A DNA stretch of 64,000 bases, taken from positions 62,001 to 126,000 of the forward strand of contig CACYZF010000007.1 in the NCBI GenBank assembly GCA_902778895.1, given 5' to 3'. A program made the translations under genes and the position numbers. Below are positions 44,558-53,841 of this stretch, piece after piece (position 1 is the first letter of the stretch; the number at the start of each line of letters is the position of its first letter). The notes under the pieces were generated by a model. The model ran no database searches and was not told the DNA's origin. It saw only the letters and a program-made list of their open reading frames with translations. The stretch comes from an uncultured bacterium. GTDB taxonomy: Bacteria > Verrucomicrobiota > Lentisphaeria > Victivallales > UBA1829.

Positions 44558-46939
44558 ATGACAGGTCACACTATGGCTAAAATGATCCTTGCCGGAAGCG
44601 CCGCTCTTATGACCGCCGGCGCGTTCGCCGTCGATGGCGACGCGGACTACCCGATCCATCCCGTCCCGTTCACCAAGGTCCGGTTCACCTCCGGCGTGCT
44701 TGCCGAACGCCAGGACGTCAACCGCAAGGTCACGATCCCGTTCGCGCTCAAGCAGTGCATCGAATCCAACCGCCTGAAAAACTTCGACCTTGCCGCCGAG
44801 ACTATGCGCCGCCGCGCCGCGGGCGAAATCATGTTCCAGAACCGCCCGCTCACGACGTTCCCGTTCGACGACACCGACATCTACAAGTTCCTGGAGGGCG
44901 CGTCGTACTCGCTTCAGACGAATCCGGACCCCGAGCTGAAAGCGAAGATGGAGGACATCATTCAGCACGTGAAGGCCGCGCAGGAGCCGGACGGCTACCT
45001 GTACACGTTCCGCACCATGCACCCGGATTCCCCGGCGCATGAATGGATCGATCAGAAACGCTGGCTGAGGGATCCGAACCTGAGCCATGAAACGTACAAT
45101 CTGGGGCATTTCTACGAATGCGCTACGGCGTATTTCGAGGCGACGGGCGACCGCACGCTGCTTGATATGGCGGTGAAGTCCGCCGAACTCCTGAACAAGG
45201 ACCTCGGCGGGGACGAACCCTGCATCGCGCCCGGACACCAGATCGTCGAAATGGGCCTCGCGAAGCTCTACCGCCAGACCGGCGATCCGCGCTGGCTGAA
45301 GCTCGCCGCGCATTTCCTTGAAAACAAGGCGAAACACGGCCCCGGCGATCCCTACAGCCAGTCGCACAAACCCGTCATCCAGCAGGACGAAGCCGTCGGG
45401 CACGCCGTCCGCGCCAACTACATGTACGCGGGCATGGCGGACGTCGCTGCACTCTCCGGCGACCAGCGCTACATCGACGCCATCACGAAGATCTGGGACA
45501 ACGTCGTCGGCAAGAAATACCACCTGACCGGCGGCTGCGGCGCGCGCAGCAGCGGCGAAGCCTACGGCAATAACTACGAGCTGCCGAACCGCTGTTACAA
45601 TGAAACTTGCGCCGCCGTGGCGTTCCTCTTCTGGACCCATCGCATGTTCCTGATGTATGGCGACGCCAAGTACATGGACACGTTCGAGCGCACCATGTAC
45701 AACGGCGCGTTCTCCGGCGTCTCGCTCTCCGGCGACCGCTTCTTCTACCCGAACCTGCTGGAATCCTCCGGTTCCGAACGGTCCGCGTGGTTCGGATGCG
45801 CCTGCTGCCCGCCGAACATCATGCGCACGATCGCCTCGCTCGGGCAGTACGTCTGCGCGAAGAAGGACAACACGGTCTACCTGCTGCTGTACGGCTCGGG
45901 CACGGTCGACGCGGGCGACGCAGTCTTTACGCAGACCACGAATTATCCGTGGGACGGCAAGGTCGAGATCGCACTTTCCGACGTGAAGCAGGGCAAGTTC
46001 GCGCTCGCGCTCCGCATCCCCGGCTGGGCCGAGGGACATCCCGTTCCATCTGACCTCTACGCCTACACGAACGACGCGCCTGCGAAATGGACGCTTCTGG
46101 TGAACGGAAAGAAGGCGGATTACAAGATGGACAAGGGGTTCGCCGTGATCGACCGCGCGTGGAAGAACGGCGACAAGGTCACGCTCGACCTGCCGATGGA
46201 AGTCCGCCGCGTGAAGGCCAACGAGAAAGTCGGCAACCTGACCGGACAGGTCGCGTTCGAGCGCGGCCCGATCGTGTTCGCGTTCGAACAGAAGGACCAG
46301 GGCGTGAAAACGCCGTGGCGCCGCTGGTCCGTCGCGCCGGACGCGAAGGTCGAGGCGAAATTCCGCACCGACCTGTTCCCGGGCGGCGGCGTCGAGACGC
46401 TTGAGATCGACACGAAGGACGGCAAAATGACCGCCATCCCGTATGCCTGGTGGGCGAACCGCGGCTCCATGCCCATGCGCGTCTGGGTGTCCGATTCCGA
46501 CACCTCCACGACGTACACGGCGAACAAGTCCGAGGAGGCGAAGGTGAGCGTTTCCTATGCACGCGGCGGCATGAACCCGGCGGCGATCAACGACGGCTTC
46601 TTCCCGCAGAACCCGACCGACATCGACATCGAAAACTTCGATTTCTGGTCGCACCTCGGAGGCAGCGAATGGGCCATGCTCACGTTCGAGGAGCCGGTCG
46701 AGCTCTCCCGCTGCAAGTTCTACTGGTTCGATGACAGCCGGCGCGGCGGCGGGTGCGCCCTGCCGCAGTCCTGGACGCTCAGCTATGACGACGGCAACGG
46801 CCTGTTCGTCCCGGTCGAGGCGAGCGAACAGAAGATGGACGAAATCACGTTCAAACCGGTGAAAACGAAGCGCCTCCGCCTTGACATCCGTCAGCGCAAC
46901 CGGATGGCCTCCGGGCTGTACGAGTGGCTGGTCTTCTAA
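44558..46939 (+). CDS. Secreted GH127 beta-L-arabinofuranosidase with C-terminal beta-sandwich
   Basis: 793 residues. The start at 44558 has AGGAG upstream and fits the promoter. Signal peptide (MILAGSAALMTAGAFA). The catalytic (alpha/alpha)6 barrel shows the GH127 Zn-thiolate site: Glu349 and Cys351 in NETCAAV and Cys416-Cys417 in FGCACCPPN, matching Glu338/Cys340/Cys417/Cys418 of the Bifidobacterium enzyme HypBA1. A beta domain follows, and the last 130 residues (about 655-793) resemble an F5/8 type C-like carbohydrate-binding sandwich. It should release L-arabinofuranose from plant glycans or glycoproteins. Confidence 0.92.
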   Translation: MTGHTMAKMILAGSAALMTAGAFAVDGDADYPIHPVPFTKVRFTSGVLAERQDVNRKVTIPFALKQCIESNRLKNFDLAAETMRRRAAGEIMFQNRPLTTFPFDDTDIYKFLEGASYSLQTNPDPELKAKMEDIIQHVKAAQEPDGYLYTFRTMHPDSPAHEWIDQKRWLRDPNLSHETYNLGHFYECATAYFEATGDRTLLDMAVKSAELLNKDLGGDEPCIAPGHQIVEMGLAKLYRQTGDPRWLKLAAHFLENKAKHGPGDPYSQSHKPVIQQDEAVGHAVRANYMYAGMADVAALSGDQRYIDAITKIWDNVVGKKYHLTGGCGARSSGEAYGNNYELPNRCYNETCAAVAFLFWTHRMFLMYGDAKYMDTFERTMYNGAFSGVSLSGDRFFYPNLLESSGSERSAWFGCACCPPNIMRTIASLGQYVCAKKDNTVYLLLYGSGTVDAGDAVFTQTTNYPWDGKVEIALSDVKQGKFALALRIPGWAEGHPVPSDLYAYTNDAPAKWTLLVNGKKADYKMDKGFAVIDRAWKNGDKVTLDLPMEVRRVKANEKVGNLTGQVAFERGPIVFAFEQKDQGVKTPWRRWSVAPDAKVEAKFRTDLFPGGGVETLEIDTKDGKMTAIPYAWWANRGSMPMRVWVSDSDTSTTYTANKSEEAKVSVSYARGGMNPAAINDGFFPQNPTDIDIENFDFWSHLGGSEWAMLTFEEPVELSRCKFYWFDDSRRGGGCALPQSWTLSYDDGNGLFVPVEASEQKMDEITFKPVKTKRLRLDIRQRNRMASGLYEWLVF

Positions 46940-46965
46940 TTCTTTGAACAGAAATCAATAAAAAC

Positions 46966-47003
46966 GGCCGGGACAGTGCAAAAGCTGTTCCGGCCTTGCT
47001 TTT
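46966..47003. terminator. Bidirectional terminator between GH127 and ligA
   Basis: 11-bp stem GGCCGGGACAG/CTGTTCCGGCC with one G-U pair; T-rich tails on both strands. Confidence 0.85.
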
Positions 47004-47017
47004 GTCCTGAAAAACGG

Positions 47018-48922
47018 TCAGAAATCGAACGTCATCTGGTCGGACTTGTCCGGTTCCTCCTTCTTCGGCACGAAGTTCTTCACGGATCCGAGCCAGAGGT
47101 CGAGCGACTGGATGGGAATGGAGAGGCGTTTCGCGTCGGATATCTTGGTGGACGAGGCGTTCGGATCGGCGGCGACGAGCAGCGCGAGTGCGTCGGTCAC
47201 GGAATCGACCGGGTCGTAGCCCGCGGCCTTCGCGATGGACTCGTACCAGGCGCGTTTTTCCGGCATCTTCCCGGTGAAGCATATCTTCGGGCGTTCCTCG
47301 GTCGAGGACGCCACGAGCGTGACGGCGGCGAGAAGTTCGTCGAGTCCGTCGGACTGCCGGATCAGTTCGTCGTGAAGCGCGCGGGCGCGTTCGGGGCCGA
47401 TGCCGTTGATTTCCGCGAGCTGTTCGGTCGTGAGTGTGCGGAGTTCGGCGAACGTGTGCTTCTTGAGGATGGTCTTCGCGATGTTCGCGCCGATGCCCTT
47501 GATGTTGAGCGCAGCGAGGACCTTGTAGGCTGGCACGGTGCGCGCGGCCTGGATCTCGCGGTAGAGGTTCTGAGTGGAGGTGCCCTGGAATCCGTCATCG
47601 CGGAGCTGGGAGTAAATGTTGATCTCGGAGAGGCTGAAGAGGTCGGAGAGCGTGCGGACGTTGAGCTTCGTCATGATCTTGCGGAGGCTGGGCTCGCCGA
47701 GGTGTTCGATGCCGATGCTGCGGATGGACGCCAGCAGGAGCTGGAGGCGCGTCTCGAAACACTCGGGGTTTATGCAACGGAGTTCGGGCAGGTCGCGGAC
47801 GAGCTCGTGTCCGCAGCACGGGCAGTGCGTGATGAGGACGCTGCGGCGGTCGGCGCCGGGTTCGCTCGAAACGATGTACGGGATCACGTCGCCCGCGCGC
47901 TCCACGGTCACGGCGTCGCCGATCTGAAGGTCGCGGTCGAGGATGTTCTGGAGGTTGTGGAGCGTGGCGCGGCGGATGGTCGTGCCGTTAATCTCGATCG
48001 GCTCCAGCTCGGCCACGGGCGTGAGGCAGTTCTTGCCGAAGCTCCATTCCACGCCGAGCAGCCGCGTGGTGCGGCGGATCCCGCTGAATTTGAACGCGAT
48101 CTGGCCGCGCGGATGGTGGGCGGTGTTGCCGAGCGATTCGGCGTATTCCGTGTCGGCGATCTTGACCACGAGGCCGTCCATGGGGTAGGGAAGCTGTTCC
48201 ATTTCCTCCAGGACGTCCGGCCAGATGCGGCTGATCTCAGCGGCCGTGGCGGGACGCGAAACAGTGGCGTAGTCGACGAGCGTGAGGCGGGCGTGCTGGG
48301 CGGTCATGCCGGAGATGTCCTTCAGGCTCATGATGCCGCCGATGGCGTTGCGCGAGTTCTTGAACGGCTTTCCGTTGGCGTTCAGGATCGAGGCGTAGCG
48401 GCGCTTGAAGTCGTCCGTGCGGATGAGGAGTTCGCCGAGGACGCGCCCGGAGTATTCCGCCAGCGGCAGCACGCCGGACAGCGTTTCGAGGTCGATCAGC
48501 GGCACCTTGTCCGTGATGACCTTCCCCGTGAAGCCGTCGCCGCGCGTGGAGAGCACGCCGTCCTCCCACAGCACGGAGATGCCGTCGTACTTGGGCTGGA
48601 TCAGGAGCTTTTCGTCGGCGGTGCGGACGGTCTTCTCGATCCACGTGACGAGTTCCGGCAGGGAGTATACCTTGTCGAGCGAAAGCATGGGGCGTTCGTG
48701 CCGGATGTCCGCGGTTGCTGCGACGGCGGGGGCGTTGACCTGGTCGAGCAGGCGGTTGCCGGGGTCCTTCTCCGCGAGCAGACGCGTGATGAAGTCGAAA
48801 TCGTCGTCGCTGATCGCCGGGTCGGACTCGTCCCAGTAGCGTGCGTTGTAGTACCGTATCTTGTCTTCGAGCTCGGACGCGCTCATGGCGCGGTATGCCG
48901 CCCTGTCAATGCCGGGAGTCAT
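47018..48922 (-). CDS. ligA: NAD-dependent DNA ligase
   Basis: Seals nicks in DNA. 634 residues, slightly under the usual 670. N-terminal Ia domain (IRYYNARYWDESDPAISDDDFD), adenylated Lys111 in PKYDGISV, four-Cys Zn finger (CPCCG...CINPEC, about 370-392), HhH repeats (LAALNIKGIGANIAKTIL; LAEINGIGPERARAL) and a C-terminal BRCT domain (ICFTGKMPEKRAWYES). An SD-like GAGGAA precedes the start. Confidence 0.97.
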   Translation of the reverse strand: MTPGIDRAAYRAMSASELEDKIRYYNARYWDESDPAISDDDFDFITRLLAEKDPGNRLLDQVNAPAVAATADIRHERPMLSLDKVYSLPELVTWIEKTVRTADEKLLIQPKYDGISVLWEDGVLSTRGDGFTGKVITDKVPLIDLETLSGVLPLAEYSGRVLGELLIRTDDFKRRYASILNANGKPFKNSRNAIGGIMSLKDISGMTAQHARLTLVDYATVSRPATAAEISRIWPDVLEEMEQLPYPMDGLVVKIADTEYAESLGNTAHHPRGQIAFKFSGIRRTTRLLGVEWSFGKNCLTPVAELEPIEINGTTIRRATLHNLQNILDRDLQIGDAVTVERAGDVIPYIVSSEPGADRRSVLITHCPCCGHELVRDLPELRCINPECFETRLQLLLASIRSIGIEHLGEPSLRKIMTKLNVRTLSDLFSLSEINIYSQLRDDGFQGTSTQNLYREIQAARTVPAYKVLAALNIKGIGANIAKTILKKHTFAELRTLTTEQLAEINGIGPERARALHDELIRQSDGLDELLAAVTLVASSTEERPKICFTGKMPEKRAWYESIAKAAGYDPVDSVTDALALLVAADPNASSTKISDAKRLSIPIQSLDLWLGSVKNFVPKKEEPDKSDQMTFDF

Positions 48923-48944
48923 GGTTTCCTCGTTTCTCTGGCAC

Positions 48945-48958
48945 GGCGGACGTCCGCC
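48945..48958. promoter_or_regulatory. Perfect 14-bp palindrome in the ligA leader
   Basis: GGCGGACGTCCGCC lies 23 nt before the ligA start, in the untranslated leader. It could be an operator half-site pair or a small RNA hairpin near the SD. Confidence 0.4.
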
Positions 48959-48985
48959 ATGCGCGTTTTGTTTTCTTTCCTACAC

Positions 48986-49013
48986 AAAATACCACAACTT
49001 TGAAAAAAAACAA
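48986..49013 (-). promoter_or_regulatory. Promoter of ligA
   Basis: -35 TTGTTT, 16-nt spacer, -10 TATTTT on the minus strand. Confidence 0.5.
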
Positions 49014-49044
49014 CCGAAAAGCACGGAAAAATCGGCGTGCGGGA

Positions 49045-49073
49045 TTGAAAAACACGGAATATGGAGTTATTTT
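49045..49073 (+). promoter_or_regulatory. Promoter of the SpoIIE-like sensor gene
   Basis: -35 TTGAAA, 17-nt spacer, -10 TATTTT. Confidence 0.55.
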
Positions 49074-49134
49074 AACCGGAACCATTAAATAAAACAGCGC
49101 CGGAAGGCCGCGATCGAACCTTTTTGCATCAAGA

Positions 49135-50973
49135 ATGAAACGAATCATCCAGACACGCCTCTTCATCTTCATGACGCTGGGACTGCTGTCCCTGCTGATC
49201 ATCGTCTATCTGGTGATGGCGATTGGGGCGAAACGGCAGGCGCGCGTGATCATCGGGGAGCGTCTGCGGGACCTGAGCCTGGACGTGAGCGGGTGGCGCG
49301 AGAACTACAGAATCCTCCGTAAAACCACGGACTCCGGTACGATCGCGAAGGCCAGAATCCTCGCGCGAATCATCCAGTACGATCCCGATATCCTGAAGAA
49401 CGACGCCCGCCTGAAGGAGCTTGTCTCTGTGCTGAATGTCGATTCCATCTGCGTTTCCGACAGGGACGGCATCCTGATTGCCTCGACCGAGCCGGGCTTT
49501 CTCGGGTTCCGCATGCATACCACGGAACAGTCGGCGGAGTTCATGCCGGCGATCCGGGACAAGTCGTTCGAGCTGGTGCAGGACCCGCAGGAACGCGGCA
49601 TCGACCATGTGATCGTGCAGTATGCGGGCGTGGCGCGCCTCGACGAACCGGGCATCGTGCAGATCGCCTACGAGGCGGACAATGTGTTCAATTATTCCGA
49701 TATCGAGCTGATGCGCGACATCCTGAAGGCGCTGCCGATCGGGCCGGACGGGCGTTTCCTGATCCTGGAGGACGGCGACGATCCGGTTGTCTTCGCCAGC
49801 GGCGACCCGTCCGAAAACGGCTGCCGCCTCTCCGAACTCGGATTCCGCCGGGATCCGATCCTGCCGGACTCCGTCTTCATCCGCGGCAGGGCATATTTCT
49901 ACCAGTCCGTCAGTATCCCGGACGAGCCGCGGCGCGTGCTGGCTGTGATGCCGAAAAGCCAGGTCTTCGCGGCGCGCAACCGCGCCATGTTCTTCATTTT
50001 CGGCATCTACATCGTTTTCTTCGCGCTGTTCTTCCTCCTGCTGGATCTCCTGATCCGGCGGACCGTGACGGACCGTTTCTACGAGGTGAACCGTGCGCTC
50101 GACAAGATCATCGCGGGCGACCTGACGCAGACCGTGAGCGTGCGGAGCAATCCGGAGTTTCTGGCGCTTTCCGACGGCATCAACACCATGGTCGGCGGTC
50201 TGAAGAAGAACCTGACCGATTCGCGCCGCCGCGTCAAACACGAAAACGAGCTGGCGAAGTCCATCCAGCAGACGCTGATCCCCCCGCCGGGACGGCGTTT
50301 CGCGAAGTTCGAACAGATTGACTTCGTTTCGTCGTTCATGCTGGCAGCCCACAAGGGCAGCGACGTTTTCGAAACTTTCGTGACCGACGCCGGACGCCCC
50401 GGATTCGTCATGGTGGAAGCGATCGGCGACAGCGTGTCCGCCAGCCTCAGTATGATGAAGTTCCGCGCCATCTTCCGTCCGTGCGTTCCGCCCGCCTCCA
50501 GCCCGCTCGACATGCTGAACCGCGGCATGGAACTCTTCAAGAATGAAAAGGTCTTCAAAAATCAGTTCCTGTCGATCTTCGTCGGGTTCATCGACCCGGA
50601 AAACCGGCGGCTCGACTATGTGAACGCGGGCTACTATCCGCCGTTCCTGCGCAGAGCGGGCGGCACGTTCGAACAGCTCCGCGATTCGGTCGGAACGGTG
50701 TTCACGACCGCGCGTCCCGTCGAACTGCGCCAGGAGAGCATCACGTTCGGACCGGACGACATGTTCTTCGCGTGTTCCAACGGCATTTTCTCGTACCGCG
50801 ACCGCGAGGGGCAGCTCATCACGAAGAATATGCTGCTCTCCAGCCTGAACTCCACGAAAATGGATTCCGCCCAGGCGCTGATCGACGGCGTGACGACCTT
50901 CATCCGCGGATTCTCCGGCGAGCTTCCCCCGGACGACGACGTGCTGATGGCCGCCTTCCGCTTCAATATCTGA
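49135..50973 (+). CDS. Membrane sensor with degenerate SpoIIE/PP2C-type phosphatase domain
   Basis: 612 residues. Membrane helix (about 8-30), outer sensor region (about 35-280, Cache-like), second helix (about 285-308, FFIFGIYIVFFALFFLLLDLL), HAMP-like segment, coiled region and a SpoIIE-type domain (about 375-612). In active PP2C/SpoIIE enzymes Asp residues in GDVSGHG, TDG and DD bind metal. Here the first reads VEAIGDSVSA (Asp replaced by Glu428) and TDG reads SNG (Asp replaced by Asn549), while the final DDD (600-602) is kept. It may be weak or non-catalytic. The usual role is dephosphorylation of STAS proteins. Confidence 0.85.
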   Translation: MKRIIQTRLFIFMTLGLLSLLIIVYLVMAIGAKRQARVIIGERLRDLSLDVSGWRENYRILRKTTDSGTIAKARILARIIQYDPDILKNDARLKELVSVLNVDSICVSDRDGILIASTEPGFLGFRMHTTEQSAEFMPAIRDKSFELVQDPQERGIDHVIVQYAGVARLDEPGIVQIAYEADNVFNYSDIELMRDILKALPIGPDGRFLILEDGDDPVVFASGDPSENGCRLSELGFRRDPILPDSVFIRGRAYFYQSVSIPDEPRRVLAVMPKSQVFAARNRAMFFIFGIYIVFFALFFLLLDLLIRRTVTDRFYEVNRALDKIIAGDLTQTVSVRSNPEFLALSDGINTMVGGLKKNLTDSRRRVKHENELAKSIQQTLIPPPGRRFAKFEQIDFVSSFMLAAHKGSDVFETFVTDAGRPGFVMVEAIGDSVSASLSMMKFRAIFRPCVPPASSPLDMLNRGMELFKNEKVFKNQFLSIFVGFIDPENRRLDYVNAGYYPPFLRRAGGTFEQLRDSVGTVFTTARPVELRQESITFGPDDMFFACSNGIFSYRDREGQLITKNMLLSSLNSTKMDSAQALIDGVTTFIRGFSGELPPDDDVLMAAFRFNI

Positions 50974-51048
50974 CCGTCCCGCCGCTGCGTCCCGCATCCG
51001 GTTCCCCGAAAAAAGCGGCCTTATTCGCGTTTTTCCTCGAAAAAAAGT

Positions 51049-51076
51049 TTGCATTTCCCGGAAAACGTCTTATATT
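51049..51076 (+). promoter_or_regulatory. Promoter of the acyl-CoA synthetase gene
   Basis: -35 TTGCAT, 16-nt spacer, -10 TATATT. Confidence 0.6.
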
Positions 51077-51184
51077 TGTGAAAAGTCGCAAACAACGCGG
51101 CGGCGATTCCTCTCGGAAAAGACCGCCGTTTCAACCTCGGACGCGCCCCGCGCGCTCCTCAAAAAACATACGGAAAGAAACACG

Positions 51185-52822
51185 ATGCCTATCACCGAAA
51201 TACTGGAACGCAACGCCCAGCTCTACAAAGACGACGTCGCGCTGGTGGAGATCAACCCGCAGGAACTCGAAAAACGCCACACGACCTGGCGTGAATACTC
51301 GCTGATGGAGCCCAGCCCGACCGACTCGTTCCGGTCCGAACTCACCTGGGGCGAATTCGACCGCAAGGCGAACCGCGTGGCGAACTTCCTGCTCACGCGC
51401 CACATCAAGAAGGGCAACCGGGTGGGCATCCTGCTCATGAACTGTCTCGAATGGCTCCCGATCTACTTCGGCGTGCTGAAGAGCGGCGCGATGGCCGTGC
51501 CCCTCAATTTCCGCTACACCGCCGAGGAGATCAAATACTGCATCGAGCTCGCCGACATCGACGTGCTCATCTTCGGGCCGTCGTTCATCGGCCGCGTGGA
51601 GTCCATCTGCGAACGCATCCCGCGCGTGAAGGCGCTCGTGTACGTCGGCGAGGACTGCCCGTCGTTCGCCGAGCCGTACTACAACCTCGTTTCCTACTGC
51701 TCCAGCAAGTCCCCCGCGATCCCGCTCTCCGACGACGAGGACGCCGCGATCTACTTCTCCTCCGGCACCACCGGCTTCCCGAAGGCCATCGTGCACCGCC
51801 ACCGCAGCCTCATGCACGCCTGCATCGTGGAGCAGAAGCACCACGGGCAGACCCGCGAAGACACGTTCCTCTGCATCCCGCCGCTGTACCACACCGGCGC
51901 GAAGATGCACTGGTTCGGCAGTTTCCTGGTCGGCGGCAAGGCCGTGCTCCTGCGCGGCATCAAGCCCGAATGGATCATCAGCGCGGTCTCCGAGGAGCAC
52001 TGCACCGTGGTCTGGCTGCTCGTGCCGTGGGCGCAGGACATCCTGGACGCCATCGAACGCGGTGACATCAAGCTGGAGGACTACAAGCTCGACCAGTGGC
52101 GCCTCATGCACATCGGCGCGCAGCCGGTCCCGCCCAGCCTCATCAAGCGCTGGAAGACAGTCTTCCCGAAGCACGACTACGACACCAACTACGGCCTCAG
52201 CGAATCCATCGGACCGGGCGCGGTGCACCTCGGCGTCGAGAACATCGACCACGTGGGCGCGATCGGCGTGGCTGGTTACGGCTGGCAGACCAAGATCGTC
52301 GACGAGAAGCACAACCCCGTCGAGCCCGGCAAGGTCGGCGAGCTGGCCGTCAAGGGCGACGGCGTGATGCGCTGCTACTACAAGGACGAGAAGGCCACGA
52401 AGGAAGTCCTTGACGACGAGGGCTGGCTCTACACCGGCGACATGGCGAAGGAGGAGGACGGCTTCATCTACCTCGTCGACCGCAAGAAGGACGTCATCAT
52501 CACCGGCGGAGAAAACCTCTATCCCGTTCAGATCGAGGATTTCCTCCGCCGCAACAACGCCATCAAGGACGTTGCCGTCATCGGTCTCCCCGATCCGCGC
52601 CTCGGCGAAATCGCCGCCGCGATCATCGAGGTTAAGCCCGACTTCACGCTCACCGAGGAGCAGGTCAACGACTTCTGCCTCGACCTGCCGCGCTACCAGC
52701 GTCCGCGCAAGATCATCTTCGCCGAGGTCCCGCGCAACCCGACCGGCAAGATCGAAAAGCCGAAACTCCGCAAGATGTACGGCGCCGACAAGCTCGTTGC
52801 CATGCAGAACGAGATCAAGTGA
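51185..52822 (+). CDS. AMP-forming acyl-CoA synthetase
   Basis: 545 residues of the class I adenylate-forming family. P-loop-like YFSSGTTGFPKAIVHRH (about 189), NYGLSESIGPGAVH (A5-like), GWLYTGDMAKEEDG (about 415), DRKKDVIITGGENLYP (hinge) and NPTGKIEKPKL (catalytic Lys, about 518). Activates a carboxylate, probably a medium or long fatty acid, to its CoA ester. The stop codon is the first three bases of the 121-bp repeat. Confidence 0.92.
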   Translation: MPITEILERNAQLYKDDVALVEINPQELEKRHTTWREYSLMEPSPTDSFRSELTWGEFDRKANRVANFLLTRHIKKGNRVGILLMNCLEWLPIYFGVLKSGAMAVPLNFRYTAEEIKYCIELADIDVLIFGPSFIGRVESICERIPRVKALVYVGEDCPSFAEPYYNLVSYCSSKSPAIPLSDDEDAAIYFSSGTTGFPKAIVHRHRSLMHACIVEQKHHGQTREDTFLCIPPLYHTGAKMHWFGSFLVGGKAVLLRGIKPEWIISAVSEEHCTVVWLLVPWAQDILDAIERGDIKLEDYKLDQWRLMHIGAQPVPPSLIKRWKTVFPKHDYDTNYGLSESIGPGAVHLGVENIDHVGAIGVAGYGWQTKIVDEKHNPVEPGKVGELAVKGDGVMRCYYKDEKATKEVLDDEGWLYTGDMAKEEDGFIYLVDRKKDVIITGGENLYPVQIEDFLRRNNAIKDVAVIGLPDPRLGEIAAAIIEVKPDFTLTEEQVNDFCLDLPRYQRPRKIIFAEVPRNPTGKIEKPKLRKMYGADKLVAMQNEIK

Positions 52823-52940
52823 CTCTGCAAGCAGTGCTGTAGTAGTGCCTTGCTTCGCAACGGCACGCGCTCTCGCGTAGCAGAGCGCCGAACGTCAGCG
52901 CTTGCGCTGTGGCCTGCCCCGGTTCCGCGCCGGGACAGGC
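52820..52940 (+). repeat. Direct repeat copy 1 (121 bp) with palindromes
   Basis: Begins at the TGA of the acyl-CoA synthetase gene. Contains a CTGC/GCAG hairpin, two abutting 22-nt palindromes in opposite orientation (52845-52866 and 52867-52888), CAGCGC/GCGCTG (52896-52909) and a terminator stem. The last 91 bp are identical to copy 2. Confidence 0.9.
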
Positions 52941-52952
52941 CTGCTTTTTTTT
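52911..52952 (+). terminator. Terminator of the acyl-CoA synthetase gene
   Basis: 12-bp stem GGCCTGCCCCGG/CCGGGACAGGCC with one mismatch, then eight T. Copy 2 of the repeat carries most of the stem but lacks a good T run. Confidence 0.8.
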
Positions 52953-53042
52953 CAAACATGCGCTGATGAATAGGGTGTTTCCCTCGACGATGTGACCCAT
53001 GCAACGAGGAAAGGAAAAAAGTATCTTTTTTCGTTTTACGTC

Positions 53043-53070
53043 TTGCGTTTAATGAAAAGTGATGTATATT
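53043..53070 (+). promoter_or_regulatory. Promoter of higBA
   Basis: -35 TTGCGT, 16-nt spacer, -10 TATATT, followed by AAGGA and the higB start 22 nt later. HigA-type antitoxins usually repress this site. Confidence 0.6.
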
Positions 53071-53092
53071 ATGTTTCAGAAAGGAACTGACG

Positions 53093-53371
53093 ATGATCGC
53101 AAGTTACAAATGCAAGGAAACCTTGAAGCTCAAGGCGGAAGGTTCCAGCAGAAAGTTCAAGGCGATCGAACGGATCGCCCTGCGGAAACTGGATATGCTC
53201 GACGCCGTCGTGAATCTGGAAACGCTGCGGATTCCCCCGAGCAACCATTTCGAAGCGCTGCACGGGAAGCGCGAAGGGCAGTACAGTATTCGCATCAACG
53301 ACCAATGGCGGATTTGCTTTACCTGGCATGACGGAAACGTTCATGATGTTGAGATCGTCGATTATCATTGA
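53093..53371 (+). CDS. higB: HigB-family toxin (RelE/ParE superfamily)
   Basis: 92 residues, typical for HigB mRNA interferases that cut transcripts on the ribosome. Diagnostic parts: MIASYKCKETLKL at the start, RLKL-like basic helix (KFKAIERIALRKLDML), PPSNHFEALHGKREGQYSIRINDQWRICFTW, and the terminal EIVDYH. The toxin-first order with the antitoxin 12 nt downstream is the normal higBA arrangement. Confidence 0.93.
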   Translation: MIASYKCKETLKLKAEGSSRKFKAIERIALRKLDMLDAVVNLETLRIPPSNHFEALHGKREGQYSIRINDQWRICFTWHDGNVHDVEIVDYH

Positions 53372-53383
53372 GGAGACCAGACT

Positions 53384-53680
53384 ATGATCAGAACAAAGAA
53401 TTTGATTCATCCCGGAGAGATCCTTCTAGAAGAATTTCTCAAGCCGATGGAAATCACGCAGAACAAGCTCGCGCTGGATCTCCATGTCCCCGCGCCGAGA
53501 ATCTATGCCATCGTGAAAGGAACGCGGGCGATCACGGCCGACACAGCGTTGCGTCTGGGGCGGTATTTCGGAACCGGTCCCGAATTCTGGATTAATCTTC
53601 AGAGCAATTATGACCTGTGCGTTGCCGCGGCGGAGTGCCGGAAAGAAATCGACGGCATTCCGCAAAGGGCTTTCGCCTGA
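53384..53680 (+). CDS. higA: HigA-family antitoxin (XRE helix-turn-helix)
   Basis: 98 residues. HPGEILLEEFLKPMEITQNKLALDL is the HigA N-terminal signature, followed by the helix-turn-helix (VPAPRIYAIVKGTRAITADTALRLGRYFGTGPEFWINLQ). It should neutralise HigB and repress the promoter. Its stop codon is the first triplet of repeat copy 2, as the acyl-CoA synthetase stop is for copy 1. Confidence 0.94.
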   Translation: MIRTKNLIHPGEILLEEFLKPMEITQNKLALDLHVPAPRIYAIVKGTRAITADTALRLGRYFGTGPEFWINLQSNYDLCVAAAECRKEIDGIPQRAFA

Positions 53681-53798
53681 CACTGCAAGCAGTGTTGATA
53701 CAATGCTTTGCTTCGCAACGGCACGCGCTCTCGCGTAGCAGAGCGCCGAACGTCAGCGCTTGCGCTGTGGCCTGCCCCGGTTCCGCGCCGGGACAGGC
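53678..53798 (+). repeat. Direct repeat copy 2 (121 bp) behind higA
   Basis: Same length as copy 1 with no gaps. Eight differences fall in the first 30 nt, and none in the last 91. Palindromes at 53703-53724 (left arm partly decayed) and 53725-53746. Confidence 0.9.
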
Positions 53799-53841
53799 AT
53801 CTTTTGATCGTCGTTTCAAGCCGCCGGGTGTCGGCGGTCCG

